Source: Neoarius graeffei | Taxonomy: Eukaryota > Chordata > Actinopteri > Siluriformes > Ariidae | Assembly (NCBI RefSeq): GCF_027579695.1 | Contig: NC_083577.1 | Span: 53,627,283 to 53,691,282, forward strand | DNA: 64,000 nucleotides | Direction of reading: 5' to 3' | Part shown: positions 54,219 through 64,000 of the stretch, piece by piece | Layout: every line of letters begins with the position of its first letter | Position numbering within the stretch: position 1 is the first letter of the stretch | Position numbers and translations under genes: made by a program | Notes under the pieces: model-generated | Told to the model about the DNA's origin: nothing | The model's database searches: none | The model's input: the letters and a program-made list of their open reading frames with translations, nothing else

Positions 54219-54330
54219 AGTTCACATCAAATGGGCCAAAGTTACAAAGATTAACCTTTTCCCCTTTTGATGTGAACATTAACTGAAGCTCTTGACCTTT
54301 ATCTGCATGATTTTATGCATTGTGCTGCTG
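54219..54330 (+). repeat. About 100 bp repeat flanking copy B (right)
   Basis: Partner of 38842-38950. It contains its own inverted repeat, GTTCACATCAAATGGG and CCCTTTTGATGTGAAC. Confidence 0.75.
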
Positions 54331-54815
54331 CAACATGGCTTCGATTATTGCCTGAATGAGTAGTGTTCATATTAACGTAGATGGTGAGTGTAGACTGGTT
54401 TATAGATTCAAATATTTTAAAAAGCACCAGTTCCACATTTGTCTATGAAAAGGACTTTGTCAGTAGTTGCAATTGTGAACTTTTTATAATTACCTTTAAC
54501 TACTTTCTTCATTAAAGGGTATCAGTACAGCATTTAAACATGATCGATATTGATAGTATAAGCCCTAATTATAATAATGCACACAAGTGCAGCCACCTGA
54601 TTAGCTATCATAAGTAGTTTTAAAAGTCCAAAAGCACATGAAGCTTTTTGCACATGGGCAACTAATAAGGTGCACATGTTACGGCAAGTCATTGATAGCC
54701 AGGCACTGGAATTTAAGTGTAGCCGATGTAAACATACTTGTTAACCTGGATTTAGTCAGATGAAAAAGGGTTATCTTCAAGTCAGTATGGATAGCGGAGA
54801 AACCATATACAACCC
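54331..54815. other. No feature recognised
   Basis: AT-rich, no repeat or exon that I can name. Confidence 0.5.
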
Positions 54816-55224
54816 CGATTCCAAAAAAGTTGGGACAAAGTCTCATCTCATCTCATCTCATTATCTCTAGCCGCTTTATCCTGTTCTACAGGGTCGCAGG
54901 CAAGCTGGAGCCTATCCCAGCTGACTACGGGCGAAAGGCAGGGTACACCCTGGACAAGTCGCCAGGTCATCACAGGGCTGACACATAGACACAGACAACC
55001 ATTCACACTCACATTCACACCTATGGTCAATTTAGAGTCACCAGTTAACCTAACCTGCATGTCTTTGGACTGTAGGGGAAACCGGAGCACCCGAAGGAAA
55101 CCCACGCGGACACAGGGAGAACATGCAAACTCCGCACAGAAAGGCCCTCACCGGCCACGGGGCTCGAACCCAGACCTTCTTGCTGTGAGGCGACAGCGCT
55201 AACCACTACACCACTGTGCCGCCA
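54816..55224 (-). mobile_element. HE1/V-SINE-like SINE next to a MITE terminus
   Basis: The SINE occupies 54842-55224 in reverse orientation, full length. Just left of it ACAACCCCGATTCCAAAAAAGTTGGGACAAAG (54812-54841, read in two parts) is a terminus of the fish MITE family related to 58256-58735; the rest of that MITE is absent. Confidence 0.88.
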
Positions 55225-56682
55225 CAATATATAATATATTTATAAATTTTAACTTGACATTGAAAGTTTGACAGCAACGTGGTGGGTTTTTTGTTTGTTT
55301 GTTTAGTAAGGCAGCTTTTTTGACCTCTGCCTAAAACTAGATTTAACAGTCCCTCTAATTTATATTACATGTGACTTAATAAACTAAACGTTATACCTTT
55401 CTCGCATTTCTTCTAGTTAATCAGCTTTCATGGCCTGAATCCCTTTTCCATGGACGGTGTTGGAATATCATTGGCACGTCATTGGGTTTGAGTCTAATGC
55501 AACCTGTATAGCCCAAGAGCTTGGCCTATAGATTCCTTTCAAAGCACTCAGGCTCAAAATAGTCTAAAGCATGACCTGTTCCCAAGTTGTTTATAGCCAT
55601 TGTTTAGCAAGCTGTTTACGTTGCCCAGTTGTTGGCAATGGAACACAGAAAAAAATTGTTTTCCCTTATCACATTTATTATTTGTGCAAACATAGGCTTT
55701 GCACTCCGTCATTTTTCAACAATGTTTTGTACATCTGGCTACATCACGGTGTGAGAAGTAGCAAGCCAATCAAGGTCCAGGAAATGTATCATTGATTCTA
55801 TGTCATGCTGACCTTTGACATCGCCCACAAAATGGCAATATGGCTGCGCCGTGAAGTGAAACTTAAGTGAGCGGGAATAGAAAAGAATTTTAAAGCACTG
55901 CCGTTTGCAACACAGTGTGACAATACAGGATAGTCAAAATGCATTTGTGCAAAATGTATACCATTTCTAGCCTATATGTAACTTTCTCTGCAGGTACCCT
56001 TTAATCTCTCTCTCTCACACACACACGCACGCACACAAAGTGCTTTTACTTCTTTATTGAACACATTGATGAATTACTCTCGGTTCTTTTTGACAGGAAA
56101 TGTGAAGCTAAGTAATTAATAAATGGTAGAACCTACTTAATAACCCCCTTCAACTTTCATTGCTGTTGATCAGACAATGGGAAGAGGAAATTTAGACAAT
56201 TCTTTCCGACAGAGTGGTTTCACTTCAGCAATATTTCTTAGATTTTGCACATGAACAGTTCTTTTCAGGTCATACCACAGCATATTTTAAGGTCTGGTTT
56301 GAGCTATTGGAATAATACTATTAATTACAATTAATTAATTCATACAATTTTAAGTTTATTATTTTTTCACTGATTGCAAGCTACCCAGACCCTGAGGCAG
56401 CAAATCAGTGGCAATAATGTTTGGTCAACTGTGCTACATAATTGTGATGAGCTTTTGGTGCTGGTGTGCAGTGTATTTTTCTCAGTTGTCCTAAAGGCAT
56501 GGTAGAACAAAGTGGCCTTCTGCAAACTTGAGAAAACAATGATTTTCTGCATGATGGATTGAATAATGCAGAGTTCTTCTTACAAGAACTACTGAATTTT
56601 TTCAAAGATGATCATTATATTAGGAATATCAGATTCAGCACTTATGGTGTTCTGTTTTTTCAAGGGTAAGGTATTTTTAGTC
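55225..56682. other. No feature recognised
   Basis: Short frames only. A CT/CA run lies at about 56008-56035. Confidence 0.5.
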
Positions 56683-56800
56683 CATCCATCCATTATCTCT
56701 AGCTGCTTATCCTGTTCTACAGGGTCACAGGCAAGCTGACTATGGGCAAGAGGCAGGGTACACCCTGGACAAGTCACCAGGTTATCGCAGGGCTGGCACT
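56683..56800 (-). mobile_element. V-SINE-like tail fragment
   Basis: CCATCCATCCATTATCTCTAGC to ATCGCAGGGCTGGCAC, reverse orientation, with an internal deletion after GCAAGCTG. Confidence 0.8.
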
Positions 56801-57239
56801 GTATTTTTAGTCACCTGATTCAAATTAGTTTCGGGAGAAGTCGTTAGCACAAATGTTGACTCACTGTAACTCGGAAGTAGATTTAGTATCGACAAGGACA
56901 GGTGCAATTATGAATCATTCCTTTAAGCAAATTGTGTTTGTCTATAACTGTGACATAATTCACCATCAGACCACAGTTTATAAGTCATGGGAAACTGTCA
57001 GAACTCCAACAGACTCACTAGCATTTTCGTGCAACTGTATATTAAAAGGACAACTCCAGGATTTTTCAAGACAATTTCTAACCATCACATCTGTAGCATA
57101 TGTGCAGTTACTGAGGACAGTCATTTCCTTGTGTTAAGAAGAAACAGAAAAACCTATTTATTCTAAACTCACTTCTAATGGAACTCTAAGGGCAGCTGTT
57201 GAACTGACGAATATTTAAAACACATGACTACGGCACGAG
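56801..57239. other. No feature recognised
   Basis: A 94-codon frame at 56853-57137 has no family signature. Confidence 0.45.
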
Positions 57240-57593
57240 GGGTGTCACGGTGGTGAAGTGGTTAGCACTGTCGCCTCACAGCAAGAAGGGTCTGGGTTCA
57301 AGTCAAGTGGCCGATGGGGGCCTTTCTGTGTGGAGTTTGCATGTTCTCCCTGTGTCTGCATGGGTTTCCTCTGGGTGCTCTGGTTTCCCCCACAGTCCAA
57401 AGACATGCAGGTTAGGCTAATTGGTGGCTCTAAATTGACCATAGGTGTGAATGGTTGTTTGTCTCTATGTGTCAGTCCGGTGATGATCTGGCAACTTGTC
57501 CAGGATGTACCCCACCTCTCGCCCATAGTCAGCTGAGATAAGCTCCAGCTTGCCCGCAACCCTGCACAGGATAAGGGATAATGGATGGATGGA
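57240..57593 (+). mobile_element. HE1/V-SINE-like SINE
   Basis: Full-length but more diverged copy (GGTGAAGTGGTTAG head), ending GGATAATGGATGGATGG, the same tail variant as 25552-25917. Confidence 0.88.
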
Positions 57594-58255
57594 CTATGGC
57601 ACAAACTCAAAACTAAACTGTTATATTCAATAATGGTCTTACGACAGGCATGGAAGAAAGTTTTTTCAAACTTTTTTTCTTATGTAGTTTTCATTTACTT
57701 ACACTTTCCCTAAGATGTTTCTTACAGTTTTTTTTCTTCTATTCCCACTATATATCCTCTGAAAATGTTCTTTAGATTTAATTTACAAATGTGGTTGACT
57801 GACAAATTTGTGAAATCTTTCACAAAATGTCACATAAATGATTCTTGGCTTCCCTAACAACTGTGCTTTCTTGGTACAAAATGTGCCTGTGTTTTCTTGT
57901 TTGTGATAATTGCTTATATGCTGCACATATGGTAGATGGAGATTTGGAGTTTAGTATTCCTTTAAAGGTGACATATGAATACATATAAGCTTATAAATTT
58001 ACAAAAAGGCTCATTTATTAGCATATCAAGCCTATCATATATGAAATTATTCCAGGATGATACTTTATTTGGAACATTGTGTGTAGATTCTACGCAGAAG
58101 TATAAATCATGCTATTTTGAAAGGACTGATTCATTCTACACAAATCACTATGAATACAGCAATTCAACCTTGCTCTTGCCTGTGTGATATATCCATAATT
58201 CCTCAGTTTTAGTTAACAAATGTCTCTGACAGACTAAAGTCAGTCTGGGGTTGTA
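57594..58255. other. No feature recognised
   Basis: AT-rich without recognisable elements. Confidence 0.5.
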
Positions 58256-58735
58256 CATACCCCATTTCCAGAAAAGTTGGGGTATTTTCCAAAATGCAAT
58301 AAAAACAAAAATCTGTGCATTGACAAACAATTCAGTCAAGAATTTTGGCACAAGCAAGTGATCTACAGTCCATCTTTACTTGCAGACACTGAGCCTTTGG
58401 TTCATGTTCCTTTTATACCCAATCACGATACCCTCACCAGTTACCAACCGACCTGTTTATTGTGGAATCTTCCAAAATGGTATTACTTGAATATCCTATA
58501 AGCTTTTCAGTCTTATTTTGCCTCTGTCCCAGCTTTTTTTGAGTGTGTTGCAAGTATTAAGTTCTAACTTTGTTTATATTTACAGAATACAATTAAGTTG
58601 GTCAGGAAAATGATTGGAAATCTTTTCTTTGTACATTTATCAGTGAAATCAAGATTCATGTGAATTAACAAATCACAGAGTTTTGCTTTTATTGCATTTT
58701 GGAAAATATCCCAACTTTTTCTGAAATGGGGTTTG
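58256..58735. mobile_element. 480 bp MITE with about 70 bp TIRs and TA flanks
   Basis: Left end CATACCCCATTTCCAGAAAAG and right end CTGAAATGGGGTTTG are inverted; similarity extends over AAGTTGGG(G/A)TATTTTCCAAAATGC and beyond. TA flanks both ends (58254-58255, 58736-58737), which fits a Tc1/mariner-derived MITE. Confidence 0.8.
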
Positions 58736-58737
58736 TA

Positions 58738-59042
58738 TTTCCCCAGGGTATTCCATAGGTAGTGTGCTTAATTATTTTAATGCCAAAATTTTTTTAGCAG
58801 TTTTAAAGGGATTTCCCCACACCACAAATGCATTCATTATAAGTGTCTAAAACCTGAACTGAAGTATACTGTTTTTTCAGGGTACTAGAACTTTACTATT
58901 GTTTCCATGCTACCATTACAATAAAGAATATTATTAGACAATATTTGGATTAATTGTGTATCATTTTCATTTGAAACCTCAGTTGGTTGTACTAATATGA
59001 CATTATTATACTACATAGTCTAGGTTATAATTGTAGTAGAAA
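58738..59042. other. No feature recognised
   Basis: AT-rich, no repeat that I can name. Confidence 0.5.
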
Positions 59043-59345
59043 CTAGCATAGAGGCTATGCTGCACCAAAATAGGTTGAGATGGTATGGACACTTAGAATG
59101 GACAATAAATGCCTCCCTGAACAGCTTCTCTTCAGTCAGCTCTCCACAGGAACAAGAAGTACTGGTGCCCCTAAGAAAAGGTACAAGGATGCCCTTAAGA
59201 GAACTTTCAAAGAGTGTGAGATTGATGATTGGGCCATAGCTCCAAATGACAGACTTCTGTGGAAGAATATGGTTCGTAATGGAATCAAGACCTTTGAAGC
59301 CAATAGATGGAAAGCCGAGGATGAGAGATGCAAAAAATGAAAAGC
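59043..59345 (+). pseudogene. C-terminal fragment of a non-LTR retrotransposon polyprotein (RTE-like)
   Basis: The first frame reads LHQNRLRWYGHLEW and continues in another frame as RMDNKCLPEQLLFSQL, PKKRYKDALKRTFKECEIDDWAIAPNDRLLWKNMVRNGIKTFEANR, then a stop. The RWxGH...LPxQLL...PKKRxKDxLK...W...FE pattern is the region after reverse transcriptase in RTE-like LINEs. One frameshift near 59095 and heavy 5' truncation make it dead. Confidence 0.65.
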
Positions 59346-60726
59346 AACTCTAGCCCAAAATCCAGGCTAGAGTTGCCTGGATCAAATCCTGAAAAATCAG
59401 ACATTTTTCAGATTGTCTGAAAAATGTTCATAGACCACCATGCTCTTGTTGAGCAGCAGTGATGATGTAAATGAGTCCAGGCTATAATTGTAGTAGAAAA
59501 CAAATGACCATAAGCATGTCCAAAACTATTACTCATCAGTAGATTACCAAATACATGAGTTTACACTTCAGTATGGTCTCTAAGCTATTGTACAAAACAA
59601 AGTACTTGAGTGTTTATAGTCAAGTAACGAGAGGAATACAAACATGCCAGTAGGCCATTTCTCTACTGTCTGGTTTGTATTCTAAATATCTACAATGGTT
59701 TATGAAACAATTACTATGCTTCTTTAAAAATCGTTGTATAGCCTTCGCTCCAAATTACAGAAGCGTTAATTTTTATTTTCATCATTAAAGAGGACCATAT
59801 GACATGGACAACAATTTCGAAAAAAAAGAAAAAATTAAATCATGTAATGAAAATATAAGATGCAAAAAGTACTTTTTAATGAATAATTCCTTAGTAAAAC
59901 TTTTGTTACTTATGTTGTGCAGTATTCTGTAGTGCAGTGTTGCATCAATAAGACACATAATTATAGCAGAATTCATGATTTTGTATTGTTGTCATGTTTA
60001 CATTCATTAGTTTTTGGTCAGTACAATTCCCAACATGCACTATATAAATAAATCATACAATCACTAAAATCCTTACTGTCTAATATATGAAAAGGGCTAA
60101 GCAAGACCATTCAAAGGCACTACAAATCTTGGAAAACTTTCAGATTGACCTAAACAGTCTCAACTCAGCTGGCCAGCAGCTATAAACCTTCCCTAACTGA
60201 TGTATAATGTCTGTCAAAAGATGAAAACATATTTTCAAAGCTTTTACCTGTGAATAGATGTTTTGTTGTCTTGTTTTAAGGTGTCTGTGATTCTTATATC
60301 TAAATACACAACATAAGTCTTTGTTGCAGCCTTTTGATGGGCTGCCATCTCCTCCGAGGTGTACGGGGTGTAAGTCTACCTCATGTCTAGATTTGTTAGA
60401 AAAAGCTCTTGATCATCCACAATGCTAACTAGTATAAACATGTTACTAATGATGAATCACTGTATCTTAGTTTAACAGTATTTGAAATGTCATTACCATT
60501 GAAAAGTCTGTCTTAGTCCCATGAAGCCTCTACCATTTCATATATATAAGTACAACGTTGTACATATATTTCTAAATATTTGTTATATTTTATATATATT
60601 TCTACTATCAGTGAAATTGAACCAGCACTAACTCACTAGCTGATTTACCCAATAACTACCCAATACCCAACAACATAAGTTAATAATCTCAACCTAGTTT
60701 TAGGGTAGAATAAATAATCCAGCCTC

Positions 60727-60758
<32 letters not shown>

Positions 60759-60833
60759 ATGGATGGAGTTAGTGTGTAGTGTATCAATCCAAAGGAATAT
60801 TCTACACCAAAAAAGGAAGATTGTGTGATGTCC
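59346..60833. other. No gene; (TG)n microsatellite
   Basis: A (TG)n run at 60727-60757 is the only repeat. The rest is AT-rich with no ORF of note. Confidence 0.5.
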
Positions 60834-60906
60834 GTCCATCCATTCATTGATTATCTGTAGCCACTTATCCTGTTCTACAGGGTCGCAGGCAAGCTGGAGC
60901 CTATCT
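60834..60906 (-). mobile_element. V-SINE-like tail fragment
   Basis: CATCCATTCATTGATTATCTGTAGCC to CAAGCTGGAGCCTATC (reverse orientation), directly left of the Gmr1-type LTR. Confidence 0.75.
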
Positions 60907-60939
60907 GTGTGATGTCATTTCAATATTATTTTATGGTAC

Positions 60940-61241
60940 TGTGGCAGCGGGGGCGTGGTCAAGTGCCGGTCTGTGACAGGAGGGCGGAGTCAGGGAAGGT
61001 AAGTGGCAGAATCACTACACCTGATGTCAATTAACCTGTGTTTGTGTGTCTTCCCAGTGACCACGCCCTACTTAAGGAGGGAGAGCGAGAGCAGAGGGGC
61101 TCATCCCCAAACCAGACGCCGGTTGTGTGTGGGTGTCTATGTTAGTTACTAGTTGTTCACTGAAAAGTGTGGCAATAAAACCCCCAGTTTACGAATCTGA
61201 TCTCTGTCCTCTGTGCTCCGCCCTTCGTTAGAACCGTTACA
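60940..61241 (+). repeat. 5' LTR of the Gmr1-type element
   Basis: TGTGGCAGCGGGGGCGTGG to GAACCGTTACA (302 bp), with AATAAA at about 61173. Two bases on, TGGTGCCGAAACCTGGGA (61243-61260) is placed and shaped like a tRNA primer-binding site. Confidence 0.85.
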
Positions 61242-61287
61242 GTGGTGCCGAAACCTGGGAGCTGGAGCGCAGAAGCCGAACAGCCCC

Positions 61288-62230
61288 ATGGAGTCCTCCC
61301 TGTTCGCCAATCTGGTCCACGCCCTTGCCACGGCCCAGCAAAGCCAGCACCAGGCACTAGTCACCCTCCGAAAGGAGCAGGAACAGCGGTTTGAGGCCCT
61401 GGTGCTGGCCCAGCAAGAAGATCGTCAGGTGTTCCGGCACCTCCTCGCGTTGGCAGGGTCCACCAACGCTCCTACCGCAGGCCCGTCCCCTCTCACCCTA
61501 ACAAAGATGGGCCCACAGGACGACCCCGAGGCATTCATCACGCTCTTCGAGCAAGTCGCAGAGACCTCGGGGTGGCCGATGGAACAGCGCGTGGCGTGCC
61601 TCCTCCCCCTGCTAATGGGAGAGGCGCAGCTGGCCACGCTACAGCTCCCCGCCGACCGCCGGCTGGCCTACGCGGACTTTCGCTGGGCCGTCCTCCAGCG
61701 TGTGGGGCGCACCCCTGAGCAGCAGCGTCAGCGCTTCCGTGCTTTGTGCTTGGAGGAAGTCGGCCGGCCGTTCGCATTTGGCCAGCAACTCCGGGACGCC
61801 TGCTGGCGGTGGTTGAGGGCCAACAACCGTGACGCCGAGGGGATCATCGACCAGGTGGTACTGGAACAATTCATCGCACACTTGCCAGCAGGAACCGCGG
61901 AGTGGGTCCAGTGCCACTGCCCGGTGTCGCTGGATCAGGCAATCGAGCTGGCGGAGGACCATTTGGCGGCTGTCCCGGCGGCAGGACAGCAGACAGCCTC
62001 TTCTCTCCTCTTCTCTCTCTCTCCCTCTCCTCCTGTGTCTCGTCCTTGCCCCATTCCCCCACCACGGAGGCGGGGGCTGGCGCCACCCGTGCCGGCCTGC
62101 GGTGCCCTCCTGTTTCTCCCTTCTGTGTCTGTCTCTCCCCCCCTCAGGTGAGTGAGCCCCAGAACACCGGTGCAGAGAGGAAGCCCAGGCCGGTTTGCTG
62201 GCGCTGCGGGGAGCCGGGCCACCTCCAATA
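61288..62230 (+). pseudogene. gag of the Gmr1-type element (SCAN-like capsid, zinc knuckle)
   Basis: The ATG at 61288 (MESSLFANLVHALATAQQSQ) is chosen as the first after the primer-binding site. Residues about 70-225 form a SCAN-like capsid: DPEAFITLFEQVAETSGWP, WAVLQRVGRTPEQQRQRF, FAFGQQLRDACWRWLR and VVLEQFIAHLPAGTAEWV, as in SCAN domains of zinc-finger proteins, which derive from such gag proteins. A C/T-rich stretch at about 62000-62150 leaves the frame. The zinc knuckle CWRCGEPGHLQ is in another frame near 62197 and has a TAA before its last Cys. The product would form virus-like particles in an intact element. Confidence 0.8.
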
Positions 62231-62243
62231 ACAGTGCACGGTA

Positions 62244-63990
62244 ATGGAGGTGGGCGTGGTGGTCCGGATCCCCGACACGCCAGGAACCGCCCTTGATCGG
62301 TCCGGAGCGTATCGCATACCGGTGAGTATCCAAGGGGATACGTATCAGGCTTTGGTGGACTCTGGCTGTAATCAGACCTCAATCCACCAAAGCCTGGTGC
62401 AAAACGAGGCATTGGGGAGAGCACAATTGGTGAAGGTGTTGTGTGTGCACAGGGATGTTCACAACTACCCTTTAGTGTTGGTCCACATTCTGTTTCGAGG
62501 GGAGAAATTTAGAGTTCAGGCGGCGGTTAATCCTCGCCTTACCCACTCTATAATTTTGGGGACTGATTGGCCGGGATTTCAGGATTTAATGACGCACTTA
62601 GTGAAGAGCGTGTCCTGCCATAGTTCAGCGGGGGGAGGTCCCGGAGTGGCATTGGCGGGAGCAGCTGTCACAGAGCCATCTACATCATCACCACGTCAGA
62701 ATGAGGAGCAGCAGGCTCCTCCTCCCTCTCTCAGGGAATCCCTCACGGATTTTCCGTTAGAGCAATCGCGAGACGAGTCTCTGCGGCATGCGTTTGACCA
62801 AGTGAGAGTAATCGATGGTCAAACGCTCCAGCCAAACGCCACCCCGTCCTTCCCCTATTTTTCTATTATGAAGGATAGATTATACCGAGTGATGCAGGAC
62901 ACTCAAACTAAGGAACAAATAACCCAACTTTTGATCCCAAAGAGCCGCCGGGAATTGGTATTCCCGGCGGCTCACTTTAATCCCATGGCTGGACACTTGG
63001 GGCAGGATAAGACACTAGCCCGAATAATGGCCCAGTTCTATTGGCCAGGGATTCGCGGCAATGTCTGTAGGTGGTGTACGGCATGCCGTGAATGCCAGTT
63101 AGTAAATCCAGCGGCTATCCCAAAAGCGCCTTTGCGCACTCTACCATTAATCGAGACCCCATTCGAAAGAATTGGGATGGATCTCGTCGGGCCATTAGAT
63201 CGGTCAACACAAGGGTACTGCTTTATATTAGTTCTGGTGGACTATGCAACGCGATACCCGGAAGCAGTGCCTCTCCGCAATATCTCTGCACGTAGTATCA
63301 TGGAAGCACTCTTCCACATCATCTCCTGAGTTGGAATCCCCAAAGAGATTCTGACTGATCAAGGCACTACGTTTATGTCACGGACACTGAACGAACTGTA
63401 TAGGTTATTAGGGATTAAGCCGATCCGCACCAGTGTGTATCACCCACAAACGGATGGTTTAGTTGAACGGTTCAATCGGACCCTCAAGAATATAATTAAA
63501 AATTCGTAAGTGAGGATGCACGTAATTGGGATAAGTGGCTCGAGCCCTTGTTGTTTTCAGTGCGAGAGGTCCCCCAAGCCTCCACGGGGTTCTCCCCATT
63601 CGAATTATTATATAGGCGTAAGCCGCGTGGCATCTTAGATGTGCTTCAAGAAAATTGGGAGGAGGGACCTTCACAAAGTAAAAACGAAATTCAATACATT
63701 ATGGACCTGCACGCAAAACTCCACACACTCACCCACCTAACCCAGGAGAATTTGCAGCAGGCCCAAGAACGACAAACCCGCCTGTACAACAAGGGTACAC
63801 GCCTTAGGGAGTTCGCACCGGGAGATAAAGTACTCGTACTGTTGCCCACATCGAGCTCCAAATTGATCGCCAAGTGGCAAGGACCCTTTGAGGTCACACG
63901 GCGAGTCGGGGACATCGACTATGAGGTGAGGCGAACGGACAGAGGTGGGGCACTACAGATTTACCACCTCAGTCTACTCAAACTCTGGAA
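62244..63990 (+). pseudogene. protease-integrase part of pol of the Gmr1-type element
   Basis: An open frame (62244-63329) begins MEVGVVVRIPDTPGTALD, has the aspartic protease motif YQALVDSGCNQTSIH (near 62345), then the integrase zinc-binding region (HFNPMAGHLGQDKTLARI...CRECQLVNP) and the catalytic core start (GMDLVGPLDRST, VDYATRYPEAVP). TGA at 63327-63329 stops it. The frame then continues as VGIPKEILTDQGTTF, HPQTDGLVERFNRTLK (catalytic Asp and Glu), shifts near 63508, and ends with STGFSPFELLY and the GPY/F-like WQGPFEVTRRVGDIDYEV up to the window edge. No YxDD reverse transcriptase occurs in the 1.7 kb. Confidence 0.85.
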
Positions 63991-64000
63991 TGAGGAGGTC

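Larger units (their letters stand above)
60940..64000 (+). mobile_element. Gmr1-type Ty3/Gypsy retrotransposon, 5' part (cut by window end)
   Basis: LTR (60940-61241), primer-binding-like site, SCAN-like gag, protease and integrase in this order, with no reverse transcriptase between protease and integrase. That order, with RT expected downstream beyond 64000, together with a SCAN-like capsid is the hallmark of Gmr1-like elements. Confidence 0.85.

Noticed and set aside
61639..62424. 261-codon minus-strand frame
   Set aside because: GC-rich shadow of the gag gene on the opposite strand.

Overview
The window reads as nuclear DNA of a ray-finned fish. It is AT-rich, full of microsatellites, and packed with teleost-type transposable elements: HE1/V-SINE-like SINEs, a Tc1-like element, sushi-type and Gmr1-type Ty3/Gypsy elements, L2-type LINEs, a Penelope-like element, and Kolobok, Harbinger and EnSpm/CACTA DNA transposons. 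The dominant SINE resembles catfish/ostariophysan V-SINEs, but the species is an inference. There is no rRNA, no functional tRNA gene and no CRISPR array. Only one host protein-coding gene can be assembled with confidence.

That gene lies on the minus strand (coding exons 26178-34975). It has six exons, all with GT-AG borders and consistent phases, and predicts a 237-residue type I membrane protein: signal peptide, one B7/butyrophilin-like Ig V domain, short stalk, transmembrane helix and cytoplasmic tail. A CCAAT box lies upstream of exon 1.

Layout. 1-15.2 kb: LTR relics, SINEs, a MITE with a TATA box and a truncated ORF, a DNA transposon with a 0.43 kb internal palindrome, and a Tc1-like element with 214 bp terminal inverted repeats. 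16.0-19.9 kb: a Penelope-like relic interrupted by an L2 LINE, a 1 kb inverted-repeat element (itself holding a Gypsy LTR) and a Harbinger-like MITE. 23.1-25.2 kb: a Kolobok-like element with TTAA target duplications and two convergent truncated ORFs, one with a THAP domain. 26-35 kb: the Ig gene, with a solo LTR and SINEs in its introns. 36.4-45 kb: a large EnSpm/CACTA-like transposon with a zinc-finger transposase ORF and a SAM-domain (SAMD3-like) ORF, broken by a 6.66 kb inversion. 45-54.3 kb: a second copy of about 2.5 kb of the Ig gene's intron 1, invaded by SINEs, a sushi-type Gypsy element and an L2 LINE. 54.3-60.9 kb: sparse repeats. 60.9-64 kb: the 5' half of a Gmr1-type Gypsy element with a SCAN-like capsid and integrase directly after protease, cut by the window end.

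The strongest structural result is the inversion of about 38331-44988. Re-inverting it on paper at once rejoins (i) the SAMD3-like exons on one strand, (ii) the two halves of the duplicated intron segment, (iii) the EnSpm termini as true inverted repeats, and (iv) an outer element with CAGGG(G/C)CGTAGCT ends and a 5 bp GTAGA target duplication.
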